From Streptomyces phaeochromogenes (GTDB taxonomy: Bacteria > Actinomycetota > Actinomycetes > Streptomycetales > Streptomycetaceae): a DNA stretch of 64,000 bases. Positions 7,127 through 15,301 of the stretch are shown here, piece by piece. The stretch spans positions 1-64,000 of the forward strand of contig NZ_LIQZ01000182.1 of the NCBI RefSeq assembly GCF_001418655.1, in the 5' to 3' direction. The notes under the pieces are model-generated. The model was not told where the DNA came from, did no database searches, and saw only the letters and a list, made by a program, of their open reading frames with translations. The number at the start of each line of letters is the position of its first letter. The stretch's first letter is position 1. A program made the position numbers and the translations under genes.

Positions 7127-9469
7127 ATGAGCCAGTTGACCACCGGTACACATCAGCCCGCCACCGGCCCTGACCAGCACGTTTCCGGTACGCACTCGTT
7201 CATCCGGGTGGTCGGGGCCCGGGAGAACAACCTCCAGGACGTGACCCTGCGCATCCCGAAGGGCCGGCTCACGGTCTTCACCGGGGTGTCGGGGTCGGGG
7301 AAGTCGTCGGTCGTCTTCGACACCATCGCGGTCGAGTCGCAGCGCCAGCTGAACGAGACCTTCACCTGGTTCGTCCGCAACCGGCTGCCGAAGTACGAGC
7401 GACCGCACGCGGAGGCCATCGAGGACCTCTCGCCGGCGATCGTCGTCGACCAGAAACCGGTCGGCGGCCACTCCCGGTCGACGGTGGGCACGATGACGGA
7501 CGTGTACTCGGTGATCCGGGTGCTGTTCTCGCGGCACGGCAGCCCGAGCGCGGGCCCGGCCACCGCGTACTCGTTCAACGATCCGTCGGGCATGTGCCCC
7601 GAGTGCGACGGCCTCGGGCGCACGGTCCGGCCCGACTGGGACCGCATCCTGGATCCGGACCTGTCCCTGGCGGACGGCGCGATCATCTTCCCGCCGTTCG
7701 CCGCGGGGACCTGGCAGGGGCAGGGGTACACCAACACCACCGAACTGGACCCGCACAAGCCCGTACGCCAATTCACCACGGCCGAGCGGGAGTTCCTGCT
7801 GCGCGGGCGGCCCGGCAGCAAGGTCACCATCAGCGGCTCGGGCGGCACCTGGAACACCGACTACGAAGGGCTCGCCGACCGTTTCGAGCGGCTGTATCTC
7901 AAGCGGGACCTGTCCGCGCTCAGCCAGAAGACACGCGACCAGGTGCAGGGCTTCATGACGGAGGGGCTCTGTCCGGGGTGCCGGGGCGCGCGGCTGAACG
8001 AGGCGGCACTCGCCACCCGGATCGGCACCGGGCCCGCCGGGCGGCCCGGCCTGTCCATCGCCGACTGCACCAGGATGCAGATCAGCGACCTGATCCCCGT
8101 ACTGAAGGACATCGACGACCCGGTCGCCACTCCGGTCGCAGCCGCCGCCGTGGCTTCGCTGGAGCGGATCGAGGGGATCGGGCTCGGCTATCTCAGCCTG
8201 GACCGGGAGACGCAGACGCTGTCCGGCGGGGAGGGGCAGCGGCTGAAGATGGTGCGGCACCTCGGGTCGAGCCTGACCGGGATGACGTACATCTTCGACG
8301 AGCCGAGCGTCGGGCTGCACCCGCGTGACGTGGGGCGGCTCGGGGATCTGCTGCTGCGGCTGCGGGACAAGGGGAACACGGTGCTGGTCGTCGAGCACGA
8401 CCCGGACGTCATCGCCCTCGCCGACCACATCGTCGATATGGGACCGCGGGCGGGGGCGGACGGCGGCCGGGTCGTCTTCGAGGGGACTCCCGGCGGGCTG
8501 GCCTCGGCCGACACCCCGACGGGCCGCTGTCTGCGCCGCCGCACCGAGGTGAAGCGGCGGACGCGGACGGCCACCGGCGGGCTCTGGGTGAAGGGTGCCG
8601 GACTGCACAACCTGCGGGACGTGACGGTCGAGTTCCCCACGGGTGTGCTGACCGCGGTGACCGGTGTCGCCGGTTCGGGAAAGAGCACGCTCGTCTCGAA
8701 GGAGTTCACGGCCGCGCACCCGGACGCCGTGGTCGTCGACCAGTCGTCCATCGGCATCTCGGCGCGGTCCACTCCGGCGACGTACCTCGGCGTCATGGAC
8801 ACCGTACGGAAGATCTTCGCGCGGGAGACTGGCGTGGAGCCGGGCCTGTTCAGCTTCAACTCCGATGGAGCGTGCGGGACTTGCCAGGGGCGCGGGGTCA
8901 GCTACACCGACCTCGCGTTCATGGACCCGGTGACCACGACCTGCCCCGACTGCGAGGGGCGGCGCTTCAAGGACGAGGTGCTGCGGCTGACCGTGGGCGG
9001 CAACTCCATCGTCGACGTACTGGAGATGACGGCCGATCAGGCCCTGGGCTTCTTCGAGGACTCGGGCGTCCGCCGCCGTCTGCGGGCTCTACGGGACGTA
9101 GGGCTAACGTATTTGACGCTCGGTCAGCCGCTGTCCACTCTCTCCGGCGGGGAACGGCAGCGCATCAAACTCGCGACCCGGCTCCACCGGACGGGGGCGG
9201 TGTACGTGCTCGACGAGCCGACGACCGGCCTGCACATGTCGGACGTCGACGGCCTGCTCGCCCTCCTCGACCGGCTGGTCGACGCGGGCAACACCGTCCT
9301 GGTCGTCGAGCACAACCTCGAAGTCGTCGCCCACGCCGACTGGGTCATCGACCTGGGGCCCGACGGCGGCAAGGACGGTGGGCGGGTCGTCTTCGAGGGG
9401 ACGCCGGGGCAGCTTCTGGACGCGGAGGGGTCGTTCACGGCGGAGCACCTGCGGCGGTTCGTGGCGTAG
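7127..9469 (+). CDS. UvrA-like ABC excinuclease subunit paralogue (UvrA2/DrrC type)
   Basis: 780 residues, shorter than canonical UvrA (about 950). Walker A motifs GVSGSGKSS near residue 55 and GVAGSGKST in the second half, two LSGGE signatures (TLSGGEGQRLKMV and TLSGGERQRIKLA), and zinc-finger-type pairs CPECDGLG, CPGCRG, CGTCQGRG and CPDCEGRR. Missing length fits loss of the UvrB-binding/insertion region, as in UvrA2 and the daunorubicin-resistance protein DrrC. A role in tolerating DNA-binding drugs or excising bulky lesions is plausible. It starts 10 bp after the ABC-F stop, so both are probably expressed from one transcript, pairing ribosome protection with DNA protection. Confidence 0.87.
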   Translation: MSQLTTGTHQPATGPDQHVSGTHSFIRVVGARENNLQDVTLRIPKGRLTVFTGVSGSGKSSVVFDTIAVESQRQLNETFTWFVRNRLPKYERPHAEAIEDLSPAIVVDQKPVGGHSRSTVGTMTDVYSVIRVLFSRHGSPSAGPATAYSFNDPSGMCPECDGLGRTVRPDWDRILDPDLSLADGAIIFPPFAAGTWQGQGYTNTTELDPHKPVRQFTTAEREFLLRGRPGSKVTISGSGGTWNTDYEGLADRFERLYLKRDLSALSQKTRDQVQGFMTEGLCPGCRGARLNEAALATRIGTGPAGRPGLSIADCTRMQISDLIPVLKDIDDPVATPVAAAAVASLERIEGIGLGYLSLDRETQTLSGGEGQRLKMVRHLGSSLTGMTYIFDEPSVGLHPRDVGRLGDLLLRLRDKGNTVLVVEHDPDVIALADHIVDMGPRAGADGGRVVFEGTPGGLASADTPTGRCLRRRTEVKRRTRTATGGLWVKGAGLHNLRDVTVEFPTGVLTAVTGVAGSGKSTLVSKEFTAAHPDAVVVDQSSIGISARSTPATYLGVMDTVRKIFARETGVEPGLFSFNSDGACGTCQGRGVSYTDLAFMDPVTTTCPDCEGRRFKDEVLRLTVGGNSIVDVLEMTADQALGFFEDSGVRRRLRALRDVGLTYLTLGQPLSTLSGGERQRIKLATRLHRTGAVYVLDEPTTGLHMSDVDGLLALLDRLVDAGNTVLVVEHNLEVVAHADWVIDLGPDGGKDGGRVVFEGTPGQLLDAEGSFTAEHLRRFVA

Positions 9470-9647
9470 GGCTCCGGCGGGGGCATGAGGGCGAGGGCAT
9501 GGGGGCGATCGACCGCGGGAGGGAGTGCGGATAGGGACACACCCGCCACAATCCCCTCTCCAGCCCCGCACCCCGGGGGGCTGTTGCGACTCCGGCATGG
9601 GCTGCATGATGTGCGGGGACACAACCGGCCGAGACGGAGAAACGTAC

Positions 9648-10424
9648 GTGCCCAGCCAGAAAGCCCTCATCCGCCGCCCGAGCCCCCGCCTGGCCGAGGG
9701 TCTGGTCACGCACATCGAACGCACGAAGGTCGACGTCGAGCTGGCGGCCGAACAGTGGGAGGCGTACGCGGAGGCACTGCGTACGCACGGCTGGGAGACC
9801 GTCGAGGTGGACCCCGCCGACGACTGCCCGGACTCCGTGTTCGTGGAGGACGCGGTGGTCGTCTACCGCAACGTGGCGCTGATCGGCCGCTCCGGCGCGG
9901 AGTCGCGGCGCGGCGAGACCACCGGGGTCGAGGAGACCGTGGCACGGCTCGGCTGCTCGGTGAACTGGGTGTGGGAGCCGGGCACGCTCGACGGCGGTGA
10001 CGTCCTGAAGGTCGGCGACACGATCTACGTCGGCCGGGGCGGACGGACCAACGGGGCCGGCATCCAGCAGCTGCGGGCCGCCTTCGAACCGCTCGGCGCC
10101 CGCGTCGTGGCCGTACCCGTGAGCAAGGTGCTGCACCTGAAATCGGCGGTCACCGCCCTCCCGGACGGCACGGTCGTCGGGCACGAGCCCTTGGTGGACA
10201 CCCCGTCGATCTTCCCGCGCTTCCTCGGGGTGCCGGAGGAGTCCGGCGCCCACGTGGTGCTCCTCGGCGGCGGCAAGCTGCTGATGGCGGCCAGCGCACC
10301 CAAGACCGCCGAGCTGTACGCCGATCTCGGCCACGAGCCCGTCCTCGTCGACATCAGCGAGTTCGAGAAGCTCGAAGGCTGTGTGACTTGCCTCTCGGTC
10401 CGGCTCAGGGGGCTGTACGCCTGA
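9648..10424 (+). CDS. ddaH: N(G),N(G)-dimethylarginine dimethylaminohydrolase
   Basis: 258 residues of the guanidino-modifying (amidinotransferase) superfamily, hydrolysing methylarginines to citrulline and methylamines. Motifs seen: ALIRRPSPRLAEGLVTHIER, PDSVFVEDAVVV with acidic substrate-binding residues, the LDGGDVLK loop, the catalytic His in KVLHLKSAVTALPDG, and the C-terminal nucleophile region EKLEGCVTCLSVRL. GTG 9648 is preferred because GGAGA (9636-9640) is 7 bp upstream; in-frame ATGs at about 9597-9609 lack this. It stands alone, 178 bp after the UvrA-like gene. Confidence 0.93.
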   Translation: MPSQKALIRRPSPRLAEGLVTHIERTKVDVELAAEQWEAYAEALRTHGWETVEVDPADDCPDSVFVEDAVVVYRNVALIGRSGAESRRGETTGVEETVARLGCSVNWVWEPGTLDGGDVLKVGDTIYVGRGGRTNGAGIQQLRAAFEPLGARVVAVPVSKVLHLKSAVTALPDGTVVGHEPLVDTPSIFPRFLGVPEESGAHVVLLGGGKLLMAASAPKTAELYADLGHEPVLVDISEFEKLEGCVTCLSVRLRGLYA

Positions 10425-10551
10425 ACGACCGACTGGGACACCCGTTCGCCCCCTGGGACCTGCGGTGTCCGCCAGGTGGGCGACTCCGGGAGACCGCTGT
10501 TGCCGATCTCCGGAGAGATCCTTGCTGATCAGGGCTCTTTACGTCGCGCTT

Positions 10552-10601
10552 AACCTACGGCATCGTAACCTACGGATACGTAGCCTACGATGCCGTAGGT
10601 T
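10552..10601. promoter_or_regulatory. Large compound operator upstream of the acyl-ACP desaturase
   Basis: AACCTACGGCATCGTA (10552-10567) and its exact reverse complement (10586-10601) form a perfect 16-bp inverted repeat around an 18-bp centre. The centre itself holds CTACG-GATA-CGTAG (10570-10583). AACCTACGG also recurs in direct orientation at 10567-10575, 15 bp from the first copy. Nested sites of this type usually bind TetR-family fatty-acid regulators as two dimers; the regulator is not encoded nearby. Confidence 0.65.
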
Positions 10602-10640
10602 GTGTGAACGCTCAGTATTTTCGTCCCCTCTGGAGCCCTC

Positions 10641-11621
10641 GTGACGATCACTTCTCCCCATCTCGGCAGCCCGTCCTCCGACTGGACCGACGCACGGCTG
10701 CTGTTCGCGCTGGAAGAAGTGGTGGAGACCGAGCTCAACCGTCACCTGAAGGTCGCCAAGGACTGGATGCCGCACGAGTACGTGCCCTGGTCCGACGCCC
10801 GCAACTTCCCCGGCATCTTCGAGGACGGCGAGGCCTGGGACAAGGAACAGTCCAAGGTCACCGAGCTCGGCCGCATCGCGCTGGTCGTGAACCTCCTCAC
10901 CGAGGACAACCTGCCCAGCTACCACCACGAAATCGCTTCCCTCTTCGGCCGCGACGGCGCCTGGGGCACCTGGGTGCACCGCTGGACCGCGGAGGAGGGC
11001 CGGCACGGCATCGTGATGCGCGACTACCTGCTCGCGTCGCGCGCCGTGGACCCGGACCAGCTCGAAGCCTTCCGCATGATGCACATGAGCGAGGGCTTCG
11101 AGTCGGACAACCGCCACTCGATGCTGCACTCCGTCGCGTACGTCGCCTTCCAGGAGCTCGCGACCCGCGTATCGCACCGCAACACCGGCCACCAGTCGGG
11201 CGACCCCGTCTGTGACCGCATGCTGGCGCGCATCGCGACCGACGAGAACCTGCACATGGTCTTCTACCGCAACCTCCTCAAGGCCGCGTTCGAGCTCGCC
11301 CCGGACCTGACCATGCAGGCCGTGCGGGACGTCGTCGTCCAGTTCCGGATGCCCGGACACGGCATGCCCGGCTTCGAGCGGGCCGCCGCGCAGATGGCGA
11401 TCGGCGAGGTCTACAACATGCGGATCCACCACGACGACGTGCTGATGCCGGTGCTGCGTCACCTCAAGGTCCTGCAGATCGACGGCCTGGGCCCCGAGGG
11501 CCTCAAGGCCCAGGAAGAGCTCGGTCTCTACATGGGCGGGCTCGACGCCGAGGCCTCCAAGTTCGACGAGAAGCTCGCGGCTCGCAAGGCGCGGATGGCG
11601 GCGAGGGCCGCGGCCGTCTGA
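10641..11621 (+). CDS. Acyl-[acyl-carrier-protein] desaturase (soluble di-iron)
   Basis: 326 residues of the ferritin-like acyl-ACP desaturase family, which introduces a cis double bond into ACP-bound fatty acids with O2 and ferredoxin. Di-iron ligands are visible: a first Glu helix LEEVVETELNRH, then WTAEEGRHGIVMRDYL (E-E-x-R-H) and IATDENLHMVFYRN (D-E-x-x-H), with a further Glu in the intervening helices. Actinobacterial relatives are DesA1/DesA2. ATG 10641. It is monocistronic, with a strongly palindromic operator 40-90 bp upstream suggesting tight control by membrane-lipid status. The C-terminus ends in a Lys/Ala-rich helix. Confidence 0.92.
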   Translation: MTITSPHLGSPSSDWTDARLLFALEEVVETELNRHLKVAKDWMPHEYVPWSDARNFPGIFEDGEAWDKEQSKVTELGRIALVVNLLTEDNLPSYHHEIASLFGRDGAWGTWVHRWTAEEGRHGIVMRDYLLASRAVDPDQLEAFRMMHMSEGFESDNRHSMLHSVAYVAFQELATRVSHRNTGHQSGDPVCDRMLARIATDENLHMVFYRNLLKAAFELAPDLTMQAVRDVVVQFRMPGHGMPGFERAAAQMAIGEVYNMRIHHDDVLMPVLRHLKVLQIDGLGPEGLKAQEELGLYMGGLDAEASKFDEKLAARKARMAARAAAV

Positions 11622-11633
11622 CCGATTGGCTCG

Positions 11634-11728
11634 GGCGAGTCGTTCAGCTGCGGCTCGCCGAGCGCTGAGCGCGCCCACGCGGCGGAGCCGCATATCGACA
11701 CAGCCCCGCGCCCCTTGGGGCAGCCCCT
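11634..11728 (-). repeat. Streptomyces intergenic repeat, family B (reads on minus strand)
   Basis: The minus strand reads CCAAGGGGCGCGGGGCTGTG, then TCGATATGCGGCTCCGCCGC and GTGGGCGCGC, a sequence I recognise as a frequent Streptomyces intergenic element. A related copy occurs at 56231-56297 inside a permease gene. It contains short GC-rich hairpins and may act as a terminator between the convergent desaturase and helical-repeat genes. Confidence 0.6.
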
Positions 11729-11731
11729 GGC

Positions 11732-14700
11732 TCACTCGTACGCCGTCATCTGTGCCAGTGCCGCGTCGCGGACGTCGGGCTGCGGGTGGCGGCGCAGGGT
11801 CCGTAGCTGGGCCCGCCACTGAGGCGCCCAGCCCGTGCGGGTGCCGAGTGTGGCCGTGATTGCCGTGGCCAGCAGTCCCTCGCTGTGGCCGCCGTGGACA
11901 GTCAGCCGTTGGGCGGCGCCGAGCAGGATCTCGGCGTCGCCCTCCTGCGTCCGGCGGAGCCTGGCGGCGAGTTCCGTGGCGGTGCGGGCCGCGAGCACCG
12001 GCCGGCCTGCCGTCAGCGCGGCCAGCCGGTCCAGGGCCGTGTCGACCTGCTCCGCCTCCGCGTCCAGGTCGAGATGGAACGCCGCGATGGTGGCGGCCTG
12101 CGGTACGAATCCGTCATAGCTCGCGAGCAGCTCACCGGCTCCTAGGGCCGCTTCCCGGATGGGCCCGGCGGCTGTCCTGGCCTGCTGGGCGAGCCGGGCG
12201 ACGAGGTAGTCGACCCGTTGGCGGGCGGGGCGGTCGCGACGGGCTTCGGCGTCGGCGGCGAAAGCGTTGGCACTGGTCCCAATTTCGGGCTCGGACTCGG
12301 ATTCCCCCTCCGCCTCGGCCAGTACGCGCAGAGCCTCCCGCAGGCCCCCCGCTCCCCCGGCCGCTCCTGCCGCCGCGACCACGAGACCCTGCCCCGCCGC
12401 CCGCCAGCTCGTGCGGTTCGACAGGTCCGCCGTGGCCGAGGCCAGGACGGTGGGGGCGTCCGGGGACCAGGGCGCCCAGTGGGACAGGGCGGCGAAGGCG
12501 AGGGTCGCCGTCGCCGGGTCGTCGGTCGCGCACACGTCACGTACGAGACGGGCGTACCGCGCGCGGTGCCGTTCCGGCAGGTCGAGGGGCGAGACGCGCA
12601 GGACGGCCGCGCGGAGCACCGGTTCGGCGCCCGAGGCGTCGTGCAGGAGCGTCCAGACACTCTCCTCGGTGAGCAGCGTGCCCGCAAAGGCTACACACGC
12701 GGCCCGGACGTCGAGGTGGGCACCGGGCCGCTCGTACGCCTCGGCGAGGAGCCCCGCGGCCACCGGTATCGGGAGCCGGGCGGCGGCCAGACGGGCGGCC
12801 TCCTTGCGGCTGGTCACCTTGATGCCCGGGCCGAGCAGCACCTCGCGCAGCTGTTCCACCAGCCGCGACGGCGGCACGTGCCGGGATGCCCGGGTGGCCG
12901 CGTACACGGCGACTCGGGCGCGGTCGTTCCCGGCGTGCGCGAGGAGTTCGGGCAATGCGTCGCCCGGCCGGTCGGTGTGGGCGAGCGCACCGAGCGCGGC
13001 CTCCGCGAGCACGACGTCCGACGAGCCGGTCCAGTCGCGTACGAGTCCGACGCCCGCGCCCGGTATCCGCGCGCCCTGCGCGATGGCGGCCACCCGCGTG
13101 TACGACGGCAGCCCGGCATCGGCGGCCTGATCGGCCAACTGCCGGGCTACGGCCTCCTGTTGACGTGGCAGCCAGCGTCGTACGTCGTGGTTCACGGGCA
13201 CTGTCCATGGGCTGCCCTTGGTGAGGAAACGCCCGTACGGCGGGGTGTCCGCGAGGAGCACGTCGAGGAGGTCGGTACGGCGTCGGGTGATCACGTCCAG
13301 GACCGGCCACAGTGTTCCCGCCGAGGGTTCGAGCGAGAGGACGCGCGCGGCCCGTTCGTCACGGGTGGCGGGCGGCTCAAGCCACAGCTCGACCGCGTCG
13401 CGTACAGTGCCGTCGCTTCCGAACCTGACGGCCTGCCACAGGAGTTCCTGCAGCTCGGGCATGCCCGCGGTGCGACGTCCCACGGCCCGGGCGAGCGAGA
13501 AGGCGAGGCTGTAGTCGGACTTCTCCGCGCCCGCCTCGATCCACGGCCGCAGTGCCTCGTACACCTGGTGTTCCTGGCCGCGCCGCAGCTTCTCGTCGAG
13601 TCGGCCCAGATCGGCGCGTCCGGTGTTGCCGGAGATCCGGACGAGTGTGCGCAGCGCCCAGTTCACCAACTCGCGCGACCCGCCCGCCGCGTGCTCCCGC
13701 AGCACGGACAGGGCGAGCTCGCTGAGGTTGTCCCGGGTCTGGTGCGAGGAGTCCCGGGCCTCGACGGCGTCGGCGGCGATCCGGTCGAGGTGCGGCTCGG
13801 CGTCCTCGGTGAACAGGGCGGGCGGGGTGCGGGAGACCGCGTTCAGAGCGGGCAGCCGCACCGGGTCCTGTTCGTTGCGCAGCCGGGCCGACTCCTCCAG
13901 GACGGAGGTGACGGCCGCGGAGTCGCCGGAGCGGGCGGCGTTGCGGATCAGCAACGGCCAGGCCAGCGCCCGGTCTTCGGCGGCGGGGCGGCGCGTGGCC
14001 TCGACGAGCCGCTCCCGTACCTCGTCGACGGGCAGGAAGGATTCGGCGAGCAGCACGGTGTCCCATGTCTCTCCGCGCTCGCGTGCCGCGGCGGCCATAC
14101 GCCGGGCCTCCTCGGCGACGCAACTGCGGGGAAGCGCCTCAAGGATGACCGCGTCCACGGAGGCACCGCCGGCGCCCCGATCCGCGGTCGACGCCGTGTA
14201 GAAGGCGTGACGGCGAGCGGGCGGCAGCGCCTGCAGGAGCGGCGCGAGGCCACCCGACGCGGCCAGCATCCGCCCGTAGACGGCGAGTTCCTCGGCTTCC
14301 GATCGGGCCAGTCTGCGCTGCAGCGAGCGACTGCGTGCGCCGATGTAGGAGGGGAAGCGGCCCGAGATCAGCAGCCGGAGCACGCGTTCCGGCGCGACGG
14401 CGGCGAACTCGCCCACCCGGTCGAGGAGTTGAGCCGGGATCCTGGAGGGGCCGAACCGCTCGACCAGCTCCAGGACCCGCAGTGGCTCGGCGGTCACGGT
14501 GACGACGACGACCTCCGAGTACCGCTGCCACCAGGCGTCACGCAGCGACTCCGGCAGCCCTGCCAACTCCCGTTCCACCACGCCCAGTAGGGCCCCGGGG
14601 TGCCGCCGGCCGAGGGACTTCGAGCCCTTTACGGCGTGCAGCAGCGAGGGCAGCAGCCGGGCGACCGTCGCCGGGGAGCACCCGGGCAGCAGCCGTGCCG

Positions 14701-15124
14701 CCTCCTCGTCGCCCCATTCCGCCCGCACCCCGTCGACGAGCCGGTCCGCCAGCGCGGTGCGCCGGCCCGCGACAACAGCACGCAGCAGCTGCCGGCGTAT
14801 CGCCTCGGGCGCGTCGATGAGCGCCGACTCGTAGGCGGAGTCCGGCACTTGGAGACTGTCGGCGGTACGCAACGCGTGCCCGCGCACGAAGGAGTCCGGA
14901 TCGGCGATACGCGCCGCGATCCACTCGGTGTCCCCGGCGACGGCCGCCGCGACGACGGCGAGCCCTCGCTCGTAGGCACCGCGGGTTTCGAGTTCGTCCA
15001 GCAGCGGACGCGTCTCCTCCAATTCCCGTGTGCGAGCGGCGAGTTCGCGCATGCGCAGGGGGTACGGGAGTGGATCGAGGGCGTTCAGCAGGCTCTCGGC
15101 CTGGTGCCGCGGGGTGTGGACCAT
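11732..15124 (-). CDS. Large helical-repeat (HEAT-like) protein of unknown function
   Basis: 1130 residues, almost entirely alpha-helical by composition (long runs of Ala, Leu, Arg and Glu), with recurring units such as EWIAARIADPDSFVRGHALR and ADAGLPSYTRVAAIAQGARI that resemble HEAT/armadillo repeats. No signal peptide, transmembrane segment or catalytic motif is evident, so a cytoplasmic scaffold is the most that can be said. ATG 15124 (MVHTPRHQAESLLNALDPLP) is chosen because upstream in-frame sequence is Pro/Arg-rich with no good ribosome site; MRELAARTRELEE about 28 residues later is an alternative. It is divergent from the glycosidase-like gene across a region with two direct repeats. 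Confidence 0.75.
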   Translation of the reverse strand: MVHTPRHQAESLLNALDPLPYPLRMRELAARTRELEETRPLLDELETRGAYERGLAVVAAAVAGDTEWIAARIADPDSFVRGHALRTADSLQVPDSAYESALIDAPEAIRRQLLRAVVAGRRTALADRLVDGVRAEWGDEEAARLLPGCSPATVARLLPSLLHAVKGSKSLGRRHPGALLGVVERELAGLPESLRDAWWQRYSEVVVVTVTAEPLRVLELVERFGPSRIPAQLLDRVGEFAAVAPERVLRLLISGRFPSYIGARSRSLQRRLARSEAEELAVYGRMLAASGGLAPLLQALPPARRHAFYTASTADRGAGGASVDAVILEALPRSCVAEEARRMAAAARERGETWDTVLLAESFLPVDEVRERLVEATRRPAAEDRALAWPLLIRNAARSGDSAAVTSVLEESARLRNEQDPVRLPALNAVSRTPPALFTEDAEPHLDRIAADAVEARDSSHQTRDNLSELALSVLREHAAGGSRELVNWALRTLVRISGNTGRADLGRLDEKLRRGQEHQVYEALRPWIEAGAEKSDYSLAFSLARAVGRRTAGMPELQELLWQAVRFGSDGTVRDAVELWLEPPATRDERAARVLSLEPSAGTLWPVLDVITRRRTDLLDVLLADTPPYGRFLTKGSPWTVPVNHDVRRWLPRQQEAVARQLADQAADAGLPSYTRVAAIAQGARIPGAGVGLVRDWTGSSDVVLAEAALGALAHTDRPGDALPELLAHAGNDRARVAVYAATRASRHVPPSRLVEQLREVLLGPGIKVTSRKEAARLAAARLPIPVAAGLLAEAYERPGAHLDVRAACVAFAGTLLTEESVWTLLHDASGAEPVLRAAVLRVSPLDLPERHRARYARLVRDVCATDDPATATLAFAALSHWAPWSPDAPTVLASATADLSNRTSWRAAGQGLVVAAAGAAGGAGGLREALRVLAEAEGESESEPEIGTSANAFAADAEARRDRPARQRVDYLVARLAQQARTAAGPIREAALGAGELLASYDGFVPQAATIAAFHLDLDAEAEQVDTALDRLAALTAGRPVLAARTATELAARLRRTQEGDAEILLGAAQRLTVHGGHSEGLLATAITATLGTRTGWAPQWRAQLRTLRRHPQPDVRDAALAQMTAYE

Positions 15125-15222
15125 GGGGTGGATTGTGCCTGCCGGGGCCCGTGGTGCGCGCCGAATTACCGATGTGGCCTGCCCCGAAGCCGAAAGCCGC
15201 CCATCGTGCCCCGCCCGTCCGC

Positions 15223-15255
15223 CGTACGCATTTAACCGTCCGTCGTACGCATTTA
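15223..15255. promoter_or_regulatory. Direct repeat of CGTACGCATTTA in a divergent promoter
   Basis: Two identical 12-mers at 15223-15234 and 15244-15255 are spaced 21 bp (two helical turns) apart. The flanking CCGTC(C)G is also repeated. They lie 47 bp before the glycosidase-like start and 99 bp before the helical-repeat gene start. They could be an operator or an ECF-type promoter element for either gene. Confidence 0.4.
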
Positions 15256-15301
15256 CGGGTCGCCCCCGCGGTGCAACGGTGCCCGGAGGGGGTGACACAC
15301 C

